Shown here one piece after another: positions 26,168-34,887 of a stretch of DNA of 64,000 bases. Position numbers and translations under genes: made by a program. The notes under the pieces were generated by a model. That model saw nothing but the letters and a program-made list of their open reading frames with translations, ran no database searches and had not been told where the DNA came from. The stretch is from Bacteroidaceae bacterium. GTDB lineage: Bacteria > Bacteroidota > Bacteroidia > Bacteroidales > Bacteroidaceae. The stretch covers positions 48,212-112,211 of the forward strand of contig JAGAZE010000034.1 of assembly GCA_017940185.1 (NCBI GenBank), given 5' to 3'. How positions within the stretch are numbered: the first letter of the stretch is position 1; each line of letters begins with the position of its first letter.

Positions 26168-28408
26168 ATGGTAGAACTCATTAAGAACGGAGTGTATCTG
26201 CTCCATGGAAAAGAGATTGCGACCGACGTGAACGGACTTCCTTCCCCCGACGAGGCTCGCGAACAGACCATCACCTACGGCATCCTTCGTGCCCACGACG
26301 TAGACAACAGCAAGGGCAAGAAGATGCGCATCAAGTTTGATGCCATGATGTCGCACGACATCACCTATGTGGGCATCATCCAGACCGCTCGCGCCAGCGG
26401 ACTGGAGAAATTCCCCCTGCCCTACGCCATGACCAACTGCCACAACTCGCTGTGTGCCGTGGGCGGCACCATCAACGAAGACGACCACGTGTTCGGTCTC
26501 TCCGCAGCTAAGAAGTACGGTGGCATCTACGTGCCCGCCAATCAGGCTGTCATCCACCAATATGCCCGCGAGGCCATGGTGAAGTGCGGCAACATGATTC
26601 TCGGCAGCGACAGCCACACACGCTACGGCAGCCTCGGAAACATGGGTGTCGGCGAAGGCGGCGGCGAACTGGTGAAGCAGCTGCTCAACAACACATGGGA
26701 CATCAACGCCCCCGAAGTGGTGCTCGTTTGGCTGGAAGGCAAGCCCAAGAAGGGCATCGGCCCCCACGACGTGGCTATCTCACTGGTGAAAGCCGTGTTC
26801 GACAACGGATTTGTGAAAAACAAGGTGCTGGAGTTTGCCGGTCCCGGCGTGGCTGAGCTGCCCATCGACTTCCGCAACGGCATCGATATCATGACCACGG
26901 AGACCACCTGCCTGTCGTCTATCTGGATTACCGATGAAGAAGTGCGCCACCACTACGCCATCCACCGCCGCGAGCAAGATTACCGCGAGCTGCAACCCGG
27001 CGACGTGGCCTACTACGACGGCATGATACGCATCGACCTCTCCAAGCAGGAGTCGATGATAGCACTGCCCTTCCACCCCAGCAACGCCTACACCATCCAC
27101 GAGCTGCAGGCCGACCCCGAGCGCATACTCAAGGAAGTGGAAGAAGATGCCAAGAAGCGCTTCGGCGACAAGGTCGACGTGCACCTCACCGACAAGATCA
27201 AAGACGGAAAGGTATGGGCCGACCAGGGTATCATCGCCGGTTGCTCGGGCGGTACCTACGACAACCTCAGTGCTGCCGCATCCATTCTCAACGGACAGTC
27301 GGTGGGCAACGACTACTTCACCATCTCGGCCTATCCGCAGTCGGTACCCGTCTACATGGCCACCACACGCAACGGCATTGCCGAAGAGCTGCTCGAGAGC
27401 GGCGTCATCATCAAGCCCGCGTTCTGCGGACCGTGCTTCGGTGCCGGCGACGTACCCTCCAACAACGGCCTCTCCATACGTCACACCACACGCAACTTCC
27501 CCAACCGCGAAGGCTCCAAGCCCGGTCAGGGCCAGCTCTCGCTGGTAGCACTCATGGACGCACGCTCCATTGCCGCCACAGCAGCCAACGGCGGCGTCAT
27601 CACAGCAGCTACCGACATCGACTATGAAGACAACCACAAGCCCTACAGCTTCGATGCCAACATCTACGAGCACCGTGTATTCAACGGCTATGGCCACGCC
27701 AACGCCGACGAAGAGCTACGCTACGGTCCCAACATCAAGGACTGGCCCACCATGTATCCCATGGAGGAGAACATGCTCATCGAGCTTGCTGCCGTAATCC
27801 ACGACCCCGTGACCACCACCGACGAACTCATCCCCTCGGGCGAGACCTCGAGCTATCGCAGCAACCCGCTCAAGCTGTCGGAGTTTGCCCTCTCGCGCCG
27901 CGTACCTGAGTATGTAGGCACCAGCAAGCGCATACAGGGCGAAGACCTGGAGCGCCGCAACGGCCAGTGCCCACAGCACGTGAAGGACGCCCTCGCCAAA
28001 GTGGGTGCCGACGCAAGCAACACCAGCTTCGGTTCGTGCGTCTTCGCCAACCGTCCCGGCGACGGCTCGGCACGCGAGCAGGCTGCATCGTGCCAGAAGG
28101 TGCTCGGAGGCGACGCCAACATCTGTTACGAATATGCCACCAAGCGCTATCGCTCCAACTGCATCAACTGGGGTATCGTGCCCTTCACCATTGCAAAGGA
28201 GACACCGTTCGACTACCAGCCGGGCGACTTCGTATTCATCCCCGGTCTGCGTGCAGCAGTGCTCGGCGGAAAAGAGGAAATCGATGCCAAGGTGATCACA
28301 GCCAATGGCGTGAAAGACATACACCTCTTCTTCCAGAACCTTACGCAGGACGAGCGCCAGATACTGGCCGACGGATGCCTCATGAACTACTATAAGAATA
28401 AAAAATAA
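26168..28408 (+). CDS. Aconitate hydratase
   Basis: A 746-residue [4Fe-4S] enzyme interconverting citrate and isocitrate. Start is the ATG at 26168 (MVELIKNGVYLLHGKEI), since upstream in-frame sequence contains no conserved features. Landmarks: LGSDSHTRYGSLGNMGVGEG (~147), cluster cysteines in IAGCSGGTYDN (~357) and KPAFCGPCFGAGD (~419, C-x-x-C), and the swivelling C-terminal domain with SNCINWGIVPF. Its size and motif spacing resemble mitochondrial-type/Bacteroidetes aconitases; the exact subfamily was not resolved. Icd follows 62 bases later behind a hairpin, so citrate to 2-oxoglutarate conversion is encoded together. An 8-C run (26093-26100) lies in the leader. Confidence 0.93.
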   Translation: MVELIKNGVYLLHGKEIATDVNGLPSPDEAREQTITYGILRAHDVDNSKGKKMRIKFDAMMSHDITYVGIIQTARASGLEKFPLPYAMTNCHNSLCAVGGTINEDDHVFGLSAAKKYGGIYVPANQAVIHQYAREAMVKCGNMILGSDSHTRYGSLGNMGVGEGGGELVKQLLNNTWDINAPEVVLVWLEGKPKKGIGPHDVAISLVKAVFDNGFVKNKVLEFAGPGVAELPIDFRNGIDIMTTETTCLSSIWITDEEVRHHYAIHRREQDYRELQPGDVAYYDGMIRIDLSKQESMIALPFHPSNAYTIHELQADPERILKEVEEDAKKRFGDKVDVHLTDKIKDGKVWADQGIIAGCSGGTYDNLSAAASILNGQSVGNDYFTISAYPQSVPVYMATTRNGIAEELLESGVIIKPAFCGPCFGAGDVPSNNGLSIRHTTRNFPNREGSKPGQGQLSLVALMDARSIAATAANGGVITAATDIDYEDNHKPYSFDANIYEHRVFNGYGHANADEELRYGPNIKDWPTMYPMEENMLIELAAVIHDPVTTTDELIPSGETSSYRSNPLKLSEFALSRRVPEYVGTSKRIQGEDLERRNGQCPQHVKDALAKVGADASNTSFGSCVFANRPGDGSAREQAASCQKVLGGDANICYEYATKRYRSNCINWGIVPFTIAKETPFDYQPGDFVFIPGLRAAVLGGKEEIDAKVITANGVKDIHLFFQNLTQDERQILADGCLMNYYKNKK

Positions 28409-28418
28409 TCATTTGAGC

Positions 28419-28451
28419 TTGACAAGCCGAGCCACAGCCTCGGCTTGTCAA
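28419..28451 (+). terminator. Hairpin between aconitase and icd genes
   Basis: A perfect 13-bp stem (28419-28431 with 28439-28451) around a 7-base loop, followed by CTCTTTA. It could partly terminate transcription or stabilise the upstream mRNA; icd starts 20 bases later. Confidence 0.6.
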
Positions 28452-28470
28452 CTCTTTAACTGACAAACCC

Positions 28471-29685
28471 ATGACAAAAAAGATTCAGATGACCACTCCG
28501 CTGGTCGAAATGGATGGCGACGAGATGACTCGCATCCTGTGGAAAATGATTAAAGACGAACTCATTCTCCCCTTCGTTGACTTGAAGACCGAGTACTACG
28601 ACCTTGGCCTGCCCAAGCGCGACGAGACCCGCGACCAGATTACCGTGGAAGCCGCCGAGGCTACCAAGAAGTATGGTGTGGCCGTGAAGTGCGCCACCAT
28701 CACCCCCAACCACCAGCGCATGGACGAGTACAAGCTGCACGAGATGTGGAAGTCGCCCAACGGCACCATCCGTTCCATCCTCGACGGCACCGTATTCCGC
28801 GCACCCATCACCATCCCCTCCATCAAACCCGCAGTGAAGAACTGGGAAAAGCCCATCACCATTGCACGTCACGCCTATGGCGACGTATACAAGAGTGTGG
28901 AAATCCGCGTCGACGAGCCCGGCACCGCCAAGCTGGTATTCGACGGACAGAGCGGTAAGCACGAGGAAGTGGTCATTCAGGAGTTCAAGGGCGAAGGCGT
29001 GCTGCAGGGCATGCACAACACCGACAAGTCGATACGCTCCTTCGCACACAGCTGCTTCAAGTTTGCCATCGACACCAAGCAAGACCTGTGGTTCTCCACA
29101 AAGGACACCATCTCAAAGAAGTACGACGCTCAGTTCAAAATCATCTTCCACGAAGTGTACGAGGCTGAGTACAAAGCTAAGTTTGAGGAGCTGGGTCTGG
29201 AGTTCTTCTACACCCTCATCGACGACGCTGTAGCACGTGTCATCCGCTCGAAGGGCGGCTACATCTGGGCCTGCAAGAACTACGACGGCGACGTGATGAG
29301 CGACATGGTGAGCACCGCCTTCGGCTCGCTCGCTATGATGACCAGCGTGCTCGTCAGCCCCGACGGAAAGTACGAGTATGAGGCTGCCCACGGCACCGTG
29401 ACACGCCACTACTACAAGTACCTGAAGGGTGAAGAGACCTCCACCAACCCCATGGCTACCATCTTTGCATGGAGCGGCGCACTGCGCAAACGCGGTGAGA
29501 TGGACGGCATACAGGAACTCATCGACTTCGGCAACAAGCTCGAAGAGGCTTGCTTCGACACCCTCAACGAGGGCATCGTCACAAAAGACCTCGTCAACCT
29601 CATGGAAGGCGTAGAGGCTAAGGCTGTCAACTCGGCTGACTTCCTCGCTGCCATCCGCCAGCGCCTCGAGAAGAAGATGGCGTAA
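28471..29685 (+). CDS. icd: NADP-dependent isocitrate dehydrogenase (eukaryotic-like type)
   Basis: A 404-residue enzyme converting isocitrate and NADP+ to 2-oxoglutarate, CO2 and NADPH. The N-terminus VEMDGDEMTRILWKMIKDEL and YYDLGLPKRDETRDQIT are characteristic of the homodimeric NADP-IDH group shared by eukaryotes and some bacteria. Further motifs are ATITPNHQRMDEY, SPNGTIRSILDGTVFRAPI (phosphorylation/substrate loop S-x-N), RHAYGDVYKS, NYDGDVMSDMVSTAFGSLAM (metal-binding Asp) and YEYEAAHGTVTRHYYKYLKG. Placement after aconitase matches the pathway order. A strong bidirectional hairpin ends the run at 29759-29788. Confidence 0.96.
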   Translation: MTKKIQMTTPLVEMDGDEMTRILWKMIKDELILPFVDLKTEYYDLGLPKRDETRDQITVEAAEATKKYGVAVKCATITPNHQRMDEYKLHEMWKSPNGTIRSILDGTVFRAPITIPSIKPAVKNWEKPITIARHAYGDVYKSVEIRVDEPGTAKLVFDGQSGKHEEVVIQEFKGEGVLQGMHNTDKSIRSFAHSCFKFAIDTKQDLWFSTKDTISKKYDAQFKIIFHEVYEAEYKAKFEELGLEFFYTLIDDAVARVIRSKGGYIWACKNYDGDVMSDMVSTAFGSLAMMTSVLVSPDGKYEYEAAHGTVTRHYYKYLKGEETSTNPMATIFAWSGALRKRGEMDGIQELIDFGNKLEEACFDTLNEGIVTKDLVNLMEGVEAKAVNSADFLAAIRQRLEKKMA

Positions 29686-29758
29686 TGAGCCGGCAGAGCA
29701 TCGGAGATTACTCCTATTATATATATAGGGACAATCCCTTGCTCACATACGAAACGAC

Positions 29759-29788
29759 AAGCGGCATGCCACCTGAGGCATGCCGCTT
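29759..29788. terminator. Bidirectional terminator between icd and the small acidic protein gene
   Basis: A perfect 12-bp stem (29759-29770 with 29777-29788; AAGCGGCATGCC) with a 6-base loop and TTCTATTT on the plus side. A closely similar hairpin ends the paralogous cassette at 34589-34618. Confidence 0.8.
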
Positions 29789-29816
29789 TCTATTTCCACA
29801 TGGAGTAATACTTACA

Positions 29817-30050
29817 CTACTGCATGTGGTTGTCTTCTTCATTCCACATCCGGCGATGACAAGGGTCAAGGTCGCCAAGGCCTATCTCGTCGTTTTCTTC
29901 GTTGTCGTGGTCGCCCTGGTATTCTTCATTCTTTTCTTCAAAGTCGTCTTCCTTGCCGTCGCCCCAGTTCCAGTAGTTGGAGATGGCGACGACAGCGGCT
30001 GTCGTCACCGACAACAGCTCACTCTCGGGGGTGAGATACGGTTTCTTCAT
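29817..30050 (-). CDS. Small acidic Trp-containing protein, paired with the giant secreted protein (copy 1)
   Basis: A 77-residue protein beginning MKKPYLTPESELLSVTTAAV, then AISNYWNWGDGK and a very acidic tail (DDFEEKNEEYQGDHDNEEND...). It starts 16 bases after the stop of the 1307-residue secreted protein and ends just before a shared terminator, so it is the second cistron of that transcript. A near copy is encoded at 34644-34883 in the same position behind a paralogous giant protein; the two agree strongly at ELLSVTTA and AISNYWNWGDGK and diverge in the acidic tail. There is no classical signal peptide or lipobox; the hydrophobic stretch is short. Conservation of both copies argues for a real protein. 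Function unknown. Confidence 0.72.
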   Translation of the reverse strand: MKKPYLTPESELLSVTTAAVVAISNYWNWGDGKEDDFEEKNEEYQGDHDNEENDEIGLGDLDPCHRRMWNEEDNHMQ

Positions 30051-30066
30051 AGTAGTAGTAGTGTTG

Positions 30067-33000
30067 TTATCTGACGATTACTTTCTGTTGGTTCACCACA
30101 TACACGCCGGCGGGTATGTACTCCACGTGCTGTTGTCCGGCACTGAGGCTCAGCTGACGGACATGCGTGCCGTCAATGCTGTAGATGTCTACTGCCACAT
30201 TGCTGTCTGCCAGCATGGTGAGCATGCCCTGTCCAGGCTCTATGTACAGTCCGTTGCCCGCGTGCGTGGTCTTGATGTCGGTGGGTATGTCGGGGTTGTC
30301 GCCGAAGTCGATGAATATCTGCGCCAGCAAGGGTACATTTCCGCTGCTGGTCTTGCAGGTGTACCACGAGCGGAAGGGCAGCATATTGAGTGCGTCGAGG
30401 CCGGAGTTCAGGCTCAGCGTGTTGAGGAACTTGCCCTGTGCCATATAGAAGACACCTTGGGCTTTGGGTATCACCGCACCGCTATACGAACCTGTGTGCG
30501 TGAGATAATAAGTGGTACTGCCTATCTTACCTGTTGCAGTATACTTGTTGGAAGACGTGCCCGCAGTTTTCTTATCTATCAGCGTGCTCTCCGTAGGTGT
30601 TGCCTTGATGATGGTACCCTTTTGTTTGGCTATCAGTGTGGTTGTAGGATTGTCCGTCTTTTGCGTCACTTCAAACAGATAGGGCACATTAGCTTCCGAG
30701 GCATGGGTCAGCTTTGTACTTTGCAGTTTGCTGAAGTATCCCACGGCTCCGGAGTTGAGGTCGCTCTTGTTGATGCTCAGTGCATTGCTGGCATTCATCT
30801 CGAAGAGACTGAAGGCGCTGCGTCCCTGGTCGTCGATGTGTATGCCTTCGTCGTTGAGTGAGAGGGCAAAGGGAAGCAACAGCGTGCCATAGTTCGTCGT
30901 CGAGTAGCTCTGCGCGGTGATGCCACGGCTGTAGGAAGCGTAGTTGGGATCCTCCACGCGTATGTCGTAGGGTGCGAAGAAGGGTTTGCGGTCGCTGAGC
31001 ACGATATTGTTGCACGCTTGGAAGGTGCCGGAACCGGTCTTGTAGGCAAAGTTGTCGGCAAAGAGCTCCATATCGACGGGGAGGTAGAAGAGGCTGTTGG
31101 GTGCCAGCTTCTTGCGGAAGCTTACCATATCATTGTCTTTCACGCTGACGTTGTCGGAATAGATGATGGTCGCCAATGGGCTGGCGTCGATGTAGAGTAT
31201 CTGGTCGAGACTGGTGGGGCAGTCGGTGCCGTTGCTGCTGTTCACAGCTGCGGTCACATCGTCACTTATCTTCGATATGGGCAGGTAGCCGGGTTCTTCG
31301 TTGGCTGCGTGTTCTGTGCTGATGGTGAGTCCCCATTGCGACTTCTCTGTCACCGAAGAGTTGGCATAGGCGATGTCATCGTAGATTTTCGTCCATGTGT
31401 ACACCGGATTGTAGTCGCGCGTAATGAGTTGTATCTCCATGTCGTAGAAGGCGTGGAGCCGGTGTTGTGTGCCGCGTGTGGGAGCAATGTTGTAGCGTGG
31501 TTCGTCGGCCACGAAGAGGTAGGCCACCTTGCTGTCGTCTTTGTCAAAGGTAAGTTTGTGGAATTCACCGGGGCGGGCACCGGTGTAGATGGTAGCGCCG
31601 CTGGCGGTCTGACGCTCTATCAGCTGCTGGCTTCTGTATCTGTCGAGCGTGAAGCGATACTGGTGCAGGGTGCGTATCTCGTTGGTGGCGATGTCGTGGT
31701 CGAGCTCGTCGGCGTTGGTGAAGTAGAAGGGTTGCGTGCCGCAGAGCATCGAGTGTATCTTCTTCGTATAGTCGACAGCATCTCCTGATACGGCAGGCTC
31801 ACTGATGTCGTAGAGGTTGGGTGCCACCACGTCGTTGCCGTCGGCACTGTGGCCGTAGTACTCCGACCCTACGAGCACATTGCGTGCAAACTCTGTGCTG
31901 CCGGTGTTGCCATAGTATGTGTTATCCAGATAGTGTGTGTGCAGGTTTTGGAACGAGAAGGTGCATGGCATCACGCTGCTCCAGGTGGCAGGCACGGGAA
32001 ACTCGAAGGTACCTCCGTGGATGGAAAAGTCTTCGGCTGCCACGGTCAGCACTTCGCGTTTCTGCTCTTCGGGAACGTTGGGGTCGTCTTTCAGATTGTT
32101 CTCACACACGATGTCGAGGCTGCTGAGATAGGGGTTGAGCGGCTGCATCGTCACTTCGGCGGTGAAGAGTGCACGGGCATCGTCACCTTGCAATCCGCTG
32201 ACTTCAAACTTCACCGCATCGTTGTTAAAGCCTGTCAGCGTCACAGTGCCCTCGCTGTTGGTAGGACTCACCTCCACGGTCTCCACTGGCGTTGAGCCAT
32301 CCTTGTCGTAGACCGTCAGCGTCCACGGCTGCGGGGTGTAGGCAGGCTGGTTGATGGCCTTTGTCGTTGAAGCAGAGAACATTTTGACGGAATTAGAGCC
32401 AGGGCTTGTGCTTTGTGCTACCTTATAGGCTGCGAGATCGCTGTTCCACTGAGCCTGAACATAGTGATAGGAAGAGGTGCTTCCGAAACGCAGATTGTAG
32501 GAATTATTTCCCGCTATATTGAAGCTGTTATAGAAAGTAGTGGTTGAAGAATACCCTGACTGTACTCTTCTGCCATAGCCGTATCTAGAATTATAAGTAG
32601 TATAGGTTGTTGCTGCATCTGTTGTCGTACTATATACCCGAATGGTGTATGGGCTGGTATTAGGATTATACTCCAAAAAGGTATACTCCCCATCCTGATA
32701 GTGGTAGATGCGTCCTTGATCGTCTCTCTGCCAGAGCTTTGTGGTGGTCTCACCCGATTGTGCGCGCACAAAGCGGCCCGACGGGTGCAGATAGTAGGTC
32801 ATGGTGCCGTTGGCGGCATCGCCATCGATGGGCAGTTCGGCAGAGATGGTAAACATATTCTCGTTGTGCACCACATTCTCTGTCACAGCTGGTTGCGCTG
32901 TGCCGTAGTTGTAGTGTAGCTTGGCTTCGGTGATGCGATAGCCCACAGGGTCGTGGTTGCCGTGCGTGGTCACCACCTCGGTGGGCGTCTCTATGTAGTA

Positions 33001-33990
33001 GGTGCCATTTTTCAGTCCGTAGTAGAGTGGCGGCTGCGCGGTGCCATTGTTCTGCACTTCCTGCGTGATGGTGGCGGCACTCGGCACAGATTTCACCGAG
33101 CCGTCCGTCACCGATCCTTCGTTGTAGAGCAGCATATTGGCATCGAGCTCCTCCACTTCATGATATTCGTAGGCAAAGTGTTCGTTGGAACCTCCTTCCC
33201 GTTTGCGCTTACGGATGTCGCCGAGAGCTACCTTACCCGTGGCGAAGTCTACCTCTCGATAGGAAGTAGCCTCATCGTCAACCTCTTGGGGACGCATGAC
33301 AGATGTCACATTGTCATCGGCAGCAAAGTATATCACAAAGCGCTTGATGCGAACAATGGCGATTCTATTTGCAGCCCAAGTGTTGTTGCCATGGAAAACA
33401 AAGTAGAGCGTGCTACCCATATCACCTTTCTGCTGACTGTTACGCCTGATGGTATACTCCGTCGATGAAGACGTGCTGCCCAGCGTAGTGCTCTGATAGG
33501 CATTGTCGGTATCGAAGTCGGCACCCGTCTCATAGAAGTTCCACTCATTTTGCCTATATAGGCTTAGCCCATTGACATTTGATGTAGGAAGGTCGTTGAC
33601 CAGGGTCAGTTCATATCCCGTAAAGCGATAGCCATCGGGCAGCGAGGCTGTGATGTACGACTGACAGTCTTCGTTCACACATGCTGCCACTATACTCTCC
33701 TCACCAGTACTCGTATTCTTGTAGTAAGAAAAGTTACATCCCTGACTACGGGGAAATCTCTCGGGTGTCATCTCTGGGTGGTCGCTAATCCACAACTTGA
33801 GTGGCAGCTGGTTGTGCCACCACAGCGACTTCCAACCATATTCAAAGAATTGCTCAGCCGAAAGACCCAGACCTGCCAGCAAGTGACCCGTCGAGGGACT
33901 TATTATCGCATTCTGAGCCTTAGCGGAATACGGCAGGAGAAAAAATGCCGAGAAAAATAATACCGAAACCTTTAAAAGCCATTTATTCAT
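30067..33990 (-). CDS. Giant secreted protein with T9SS-like C-terminal domain (paralog 1)
   Basis: A 1307-residue exported protein of unknown function. The signal peptide is MNKWLLKVSVLFFSAFFLLP plus YSAKAQ. The N-terminal region holds YGWKSLWWHNQLPLKLWISD, shared exactly with the paralog at 34888-38901, as is FAYEYHEVEELDANMLLYNE around residue 290. The middle is rich in Thr, Ser, Asn and Tyr and looks all-beta. The last ~80 residues (VDIYSIDGTHVRQLSLSAG, then EYIPAGVYVVNQQKVIVR) resemble the type A sorting tail of the type IX secretion system (x-Y-x-x-x-G-x-x-V ... P-A-G-V-Y). It is presumably secreted or surface-attached. A promoter lies at 34179-34186, giving a leader of about 190 bases. 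Confidence 0.8.
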   Translation of the reverse strand: MNKWLLKVSVLFFSAFFLLPYSAKAQNAIISPSTGHLLAGLGLSAEQFFEYGWKSLWWHNQLPLKLWISDHPEMTPERFPRSQGCNFSYYKNTSTGEESIVAACVNEDCQSYITASLPDGYRFTGYELTLVNDLPTSNVNGLSLYRQNEWNFYETGADFDTDNAYQSTTLGSTSSSTEYTIRRNSQQKGDMGSTLYFVFHGNNTWAANRIAIVRIKRFVIYFAADDNVTSVMRPQEVDDEATSYREVDFATGKVALGDIRKRKREGGSNEHFAYEYHEVEELDANMLLYNEGSVTDGSVKSVPSAATITQEVQNNGTAQPPLYYGLKNGTYYIETPTEVVTTHGNHDPVGYRITEAKLHYNYGTAQPAVTENVVHNENMFTISAELPIDGDAANGTMTYYLHPSGRFVRAQSGETTTKLWQRDDQGRIYHYQDGEYTFLEYNPNTSPYTIRVYSTTTDAATTYTTYNSRYGYGRRVQSGYSSTTTFYNSFNIAGNNSYNLRFGSTSSYHYVQAQWNSDLAAYKVAQSTSPGSNSVKMFSASTTKAINQPAYTPQPWTLTVYDKDGSTPVETVEVSPTNSEGTVTLTGFNNDAVKFEVSGLQGDDARALFTAEVTMQPLNPYLSSLDIVCENNLKDDPNVPEEQKREVLTVAAEDFSIHGGTFEFPVPATWSSVMPCTFSFQNLHTHYLDNTYYGNTGSTEFARNVLVGSEYYGHSADGNDVVAPNLYDISEPAVSGDAVDYTKKIHSMLCGTQPFYFTNADELDHDIATNEIRTLHQYRFTLDRYRSQQLIERQTASGATIYTGARPGEFHKLTFDKDDSKVAYLFVADEPRYNIAPTRGTQHRLHAFYDMEIQLITRDYNPVYTWTKIYDDIAYANSSVTEKSQWGLTISTEHAANEEPGYLPISKISDDVTAAVNSSNGTDCPTSLDQILYIDASPLATIIYSDNVSVKDNDMVSFRKKLAPNSLFYLPVDMELFADNFAYKTGSGTFQACNNIVLSDRKPFFAPYDIRVEDPNYASYSRGITAQSYSTTNYGTLLLPFALSLNDEGIHIDDQGRSAFSLFEMNASNALSINKSDLNSGAVGYFSKLQSTKLTHASEANVPYLFEVTQKTDNPTTTLIAKQKGTIIKATPTESTLIDKKTAGTSSNKYTATGKIGSTTYYLTHTGSYSGAVIPKAQGVFYMAQGKFLNTLSLNSGLDALNMLPFRSWYTCKTSSGNVPLLAQIFIDFGDNPDIPTDIKTTHAGNGLYIEPGQGMLTMLADSNVAVDIYSIDGTHVRQLSLSAGQQHVEYIPAGVYVVNQQKVIVR

Positions 33991-34178
33991 AGCATGTTTA
34001 GATTTTGATGGTGTTTACTCAATGAGCATCAACGTAGACCAAGTTGAGTTGGAGAGGTTAGTTTCTCATCATTCATTTTTAAGTGCGTACCGCTTCCGCC
34101 CATTATCTTACAGCGCACACTGTGCGTATTCTGTTAAGTATGAGCCACTAAGGGAGGCAGATGGCACATAACGCGCAG

Positions 34179-34186
34179 CAAAGGTA
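34179..34186 (-). promoter_or_regulatory. -7 promoter element for giant secreted protein paralog 1
   Basis: Minus strand TACCTTTG followed by C, about 190 bases upstream of the ATG at 33990. The leader has no recognised riboswitch. Confidence 0.55.
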
Positions 34187-34414
34187 ACACTTTCCCGCGA
34201 AGCTGTAAGTTTTTACAGCAAAATAAATTCAAAATAAAAAAATAAAACCAACCTGCTGATATAGGCATTCTTATAGCTGATAAGGGAAGGCCACAAGTGC
34301 AATCGCACAAAAATGCCTGTCGCCAAAACAAGGCATCGATGAATAAAAAACAAGGTGACAACGCCCTTCGCGGCCTTCAATCCAATCGGGTCGAAAACGC
34401 TTGATTTCCAACTG

Positions 34415-34536
34415 TTGCCCAATCGCATTGCGATTGGGCAATACTTGCACTCCAATTAGGCAATACTTGCACTCCAATTGGGCAATACTTGCACTCCAAT
34501 TGGGCAACACTTGCACTCCAATTGGGCAACACTTGC
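34415..34536. repeat. 22-bp tandem repeat array, locus B
   Basis: Units start at 34433, 34455, 34477, 34499 and 34521 (last partial) with consensus ATTGGGCAAYACTTGCACTC plus CA. They are preceded by an inverted copy (TTGCCCAATCG at 34415-34425) that can form a hairpin with the first unit. This array fills the gap between the promoter of one giant-protein gene and the terminator of the next; no gene is seen in 34190-34643. Confidence 0.85.
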
Positions 34537-34588
34537 GGAAGCGGGCGCTGATGGCCTCGTCGGCATCTCTCCTCTCGCGTCTACACAA

Positions 34589-34618
34589 GAGCGGCATGCC
34601 TGTTATGGCATACCGCTC
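34589..34618 (-). terminator. Terminator-like hairpin downstream of the small acidic protein, copy 2
   Basis: GAGCGGCATGCC (34589-34600) pairs with GGCATACCGCTC (34607-34618), one G-T pair. It is related in sequence and position to the hairpin at 29759-29788. Confidence 0.65.
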
Positions 34619-34643
34619 CAGCACTCATAATATAGTAGAAGAC

Positions 34644-34883
34644 CTAATGTGTCAGGTACTCATCGTCCTCTCGCCACATCCGATGGTGGAAGTGGTCGAA
34701 GTCGCCCACGCCCATCTCGTTGCTTTCTACGTCGTCGTAGTCGCCCTGGAATTCTTGATTCTCTTCTTCAAAGTCGTCTTTCTTGCCGTCGCCCCAGTTC
34801 CAGTAGTTGGAGATGGCGATGACGGTGGCTGTCGTCACCGACAACAACTCGCATTTGGGGGAGATATATTTTCGCTTCATCAT
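34644..34883 (-). CDS. Small acidic Trp-containing protein, paired with giant secreted protein (copy 2)
   Basis: A 79-residue protein (two adjacent ATGs at 34883 and 34880) beginning MMKRKYISPKCELLSVTTAT, followed by AISNYWNWGDGKKDDFEEEN and an acidic tail with HRMWREDDEYLTH at the end. Its start is only 4 bases after the stop of the 1337-residue secreted protein, implying translational coupling. Compared with copy 1 (29817-30050), the N-terminal Y-x-x-P-x-x-E-L-L-S-V-T-T segment, the NYWNWGDGK block and an HRMW block near the end are kept while many acidic positions vary. No signal peptide was recognised. Function unknown; the pairing with the giant protein is the main clue. Confidence 0.72.
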   Translation of the reverse strand: MMKRKYISPKCELLSVTTATVIAISNYWNWGDGKKDDFEEENQEFQGDYDDVESNEMGVGDFDHFHHRMWREDDEYLTH

Positions 34884-34887
34884 AGTG

